The position numbers were made by a program, and so were the translations under genes. Below the pieces are notes generated by a model, which had not been told where the DNA came from, did no database searches, and worked only from the letters and a program-made list of their open reading frames with translations. 14,066 nt of DNA from Gammaproteobacteria bacterium (GTDB lineage: Bacteria; Pseudomonadota; Gammaproteobacteria; Pseudomonadales; Litorivicinaceae). Positions 12,952 through 14,066 of the stretch are shown here, one piece after another. The number at the start of each line of letters is the position of its first letter. Position 1 is the first letter of the stretch. The stretch covers positions 1 to 14,066 of the forward strand of contig PBDH01000027.1 of assembly GCA_002717305.1 (NCBI GenBank), in the 5' to 3' direction.

Positions 12952-13271
12952 TGACTACGTCCGACTTAAGAAAGCTTATTGTAGATGGTCAAGAACCAAC
13001 AATGGAGATACATGCGTTTGAGGGAATAATTTATCTGGTGAAGATCATCACGAATGTCGGTGAAACTATGTTGAAGAAAGAAGATGGCAGTAACAAGGTG
13101 TTTAAATCTTCAACGCAAGCTGGGATTGCTCTTGCAGGGGTAGGTGGTAAAGAGGCTGTCATAGTACATCAGTGTGCTTATGATGAAGTGATTGGACATG
13201 CGCCCTGTAGCGGGGAGAACCCCGCGTTAAGGACGCCCATGGACCTTCGGCTGCTCGCTGGCTTAGGTTAA
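12951..13271 (+). CDS. Small conserved protein, DUF6482-like
   Basis: A 106-aa soluble protein, probably the second gene of a regulator operon because its GTG start overlaps the regulator's TAG by 1 nt. It has a beta-rich middle (HAFEGIIYLVKIITNVGETM), a Gly-rich turn, and AVIVHQCAYDEVIGHAP near 88% of the way to a C-terminal tail (PALRTPMDLRLLAGLG). The pattern of an early EGxIY strand and a late AYDExIG motif resembles DUF6482 proteins of pseudomonads and relatives; that assignment is from memory of the pattern and is moderate. No catalytic motif, signal peptide or membrane helix is visible. Its end overlaps the end of the opposite Nudix gene by 9 bp. Confidence 0.7.
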   Translation: MTTSDLRKLIVDGQEPTMEIHAFEGIIYLVKIITNVGETMLKKEDGSNKVFKSSTQAGIALAGVGGKEAVIVHQCAYDEVIGHAPCSGENPALRTPMDLRLLAGLG

Positions 13272-14066
13272 TCCTAATCGATTTCTGCGTTCGCATAGTT
13301 CCGCGTATTCGGGAGTATTATCTCCGGTGAGTACGCCGTGACGAATCGCAAAATCGATAATAACCAGATTACAATTGTATTTGAATGCATCACTTTTCTT
13401 GATGATTGAAAGCACCTGCTCAATTGGCAAACGCTCAAATGAATCGACCTCACCATCTTGACAAACCGGGGCGAAGCTGTCCGGTAGTTCTAGATCGTAG
13501 CAATATAAGAGATCGCGCTTGAGGCCCCTGTCATCGGCATGCCGGTAACTGATGGTTCCGGTTGCCACGGATTCTTTAGCTTGTGTCTCGGAGATCCCTG
13601 CTTCCTCGAAGCACTCCTTTATAAGATTTTCGAACAAACCGAGACCAGCCGGTTGTCCACCAGCAACAATGTTATCTAACTTGCCCGGGAACGTAGGCTT
13701 GTTCTGTGCACGTTCGGCAACCCAAAGCTCAATACCTTTCTTCGTTCTCACATACCCGTTCAAGTGCACACCGAACGTCAAGCAGCCGAGCGGTACCGTT
13801 AGTGTCCGTTCCATTACAAAGCGTGTGGTGTCGTTTACGGAAGCCTTGACCGGAAAGAGCTCGCCAACCCAATTCCAGAGCAACCCTTCCTCATAAGTCT
13901 TTTTCGCAAAGCGAGCGAAAAGTTGGTTCAGCTCACGTTCAGATTGGTCAGGAATTACTAGACGACTATCAGTCTCTTTCCATAAACCAAAGTCAATACC
14001 ACGTTCCTTGAATTTTGCGTTTACAAAGCCAATTAGAGCACCTGCGTGATACCAAGGAGTCGACGA
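13263..14066 (-). CDS. Nudix hydrolase with N-terminal DUF4743-like region (5' end outside window)
   Basis: Open from the right edge to TAA at 13265-13263, giving 267 residues with no start inside the window; the frame runs on well above the TTG at 13883, which is not a real start. The visible N-terminal part (HAGALIGFVNAKF, ETDSRLVIPD, WVGELFPV) resembles the DUF4743 region fused to a Nudix domain in proteins annotated as thiamine-pyrophosphokinase-related Nudix enzymes. The Nudix box AGGQPAGLGL...IKECFEEAGI keeps KE, the EE pair and the final G but has Leu where the first Glu of GX5E is usual. It probably hydrolyses a nucleoside-diphosphate-type substrate; which one is unknown. It converges on the DUF6482-like gene. 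Confidence 0.85.
   Translation of the reverse strand, partial: SSTPWYHAGALIGFVNAKFKERGIDFGLWKETDSRLVIPDQSERELNQLFARFAKKTYEEGLLWNWVGELFPVKASVNDTTRFVMERTLTVPLGCLTFGVHLNGYVRTKKGIELWVAERAQNKPTFPGKLDNIVAGGQPAGLGLFENLIKECFEEAGISETQAKESVATGTISYRHADDRGLKRDLLYCYDLELPDSFAPVCQDGEVDSFERLPIEQVLSIIKKSDAFKYNCNLVIIDFAIRHGVLTGDNTPEYAELCERRNRLGLT

Noticed and set aside
13881..13883. TTG at 13883 as start of the Nudix gene
   Set aside because: The frame continues upstream to the window edge with DUF4743-like sequence, so the gene is partial, not 206 aa.
1..14066. Mobile element, phage, CRISPR or defence island
   Set aside because: No transposase, integrase, terminal inverted repeats, regular spacer array or defence-gene motifs were found; the window reads as ordinary chromosomal core with a slightly more accessory right end.

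Overview
The window looks like chromosomal core-genome DNA from an aerobic, ubiquinone-using gammaproteobacterium. The evidence is the gene order serA-rpiA / ilvA, then fau-6S RNA-zapA-(TIGR02449) / ygfB-pepP-ubiH-ubiI, which is a classic gammaproteobacterial neighbourhood, together with a Calvin-subtype class II aldolase and an EpmB-type aminomutase. I cannot name the genus from sequence alone. There are no transposases, integrases, CRISPR arrays, tRNAs or other obvious mobile DNA, and no clear base-composition break.

Region 1 (1-4019) is central carbon and amino-acid metabolism. It holds the 3' end of a class II fructose-bisphosphate aldolase, a convergent serA-rpiA pair (rpiA first, its stop codon directly abutting the serA ATG), and biosynthetic threonine deaminase ilvA diverging from rpiA. 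The 81-bp rpiA/ilvA gap carries an inverted repeat whose two arms each contain a TATGAT -10-like box, one facing each way.

Region 2 (4020-5515) has a good sigma70-like promoter and a strong Shine-Dalgarno in front of a 30-codon ORF (4108-4200) that would encode a single-pass membrane microprotein. The leftward block TIGR02449-zapA-ssrS (6S RNA)-fau follows. 6S RNA is recognisable from conserved blocks and a perfect 8-bp hairpin. Its promoter overlaps the end of zapA, and its 3' end runs up to the fau start codon.

Region 3 (5516-11190) is a rightward six-gene train, ygfB-pepP-ubiH-ubiI-like-ribE-epmB. Every junction abuts or overlaps by 1-4 nt, and several starts are GTG or TTG, so translational coupling is likely. 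It combines two flavin hydroxylases of ubiquinone synthesis with riboflavin synthase, which makes the flavin precursor they need, plus a peptidase and an elongation factor P modification enzyme.

Region 4 (11191-14066) is more accessory. It has a membrane-anchored J-domain protein facing left, diverging from a MerR-family regulator with a C-terminal cobalamin-binding-like domain (CarH/LitR family). That regulator overlaps a small DUF6482-like gene, which converges on a partial Nudix hydrolase with an N-terminal DUF4743-like region. The 50-bp J-protein/regulator gap holds a perfect TATAAT box, two 8-bp direct repeats with an 11-bp period and an overlapping palindrome, which is a plausible autoregulatory operator. 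The regulator keeps the His that would ligate cobalt but has lost the Trp that CarH-type sensors place over the adenosyl group. This regulator/operator pair and the 30-aa membrane ORF are the parts most worth a second look.
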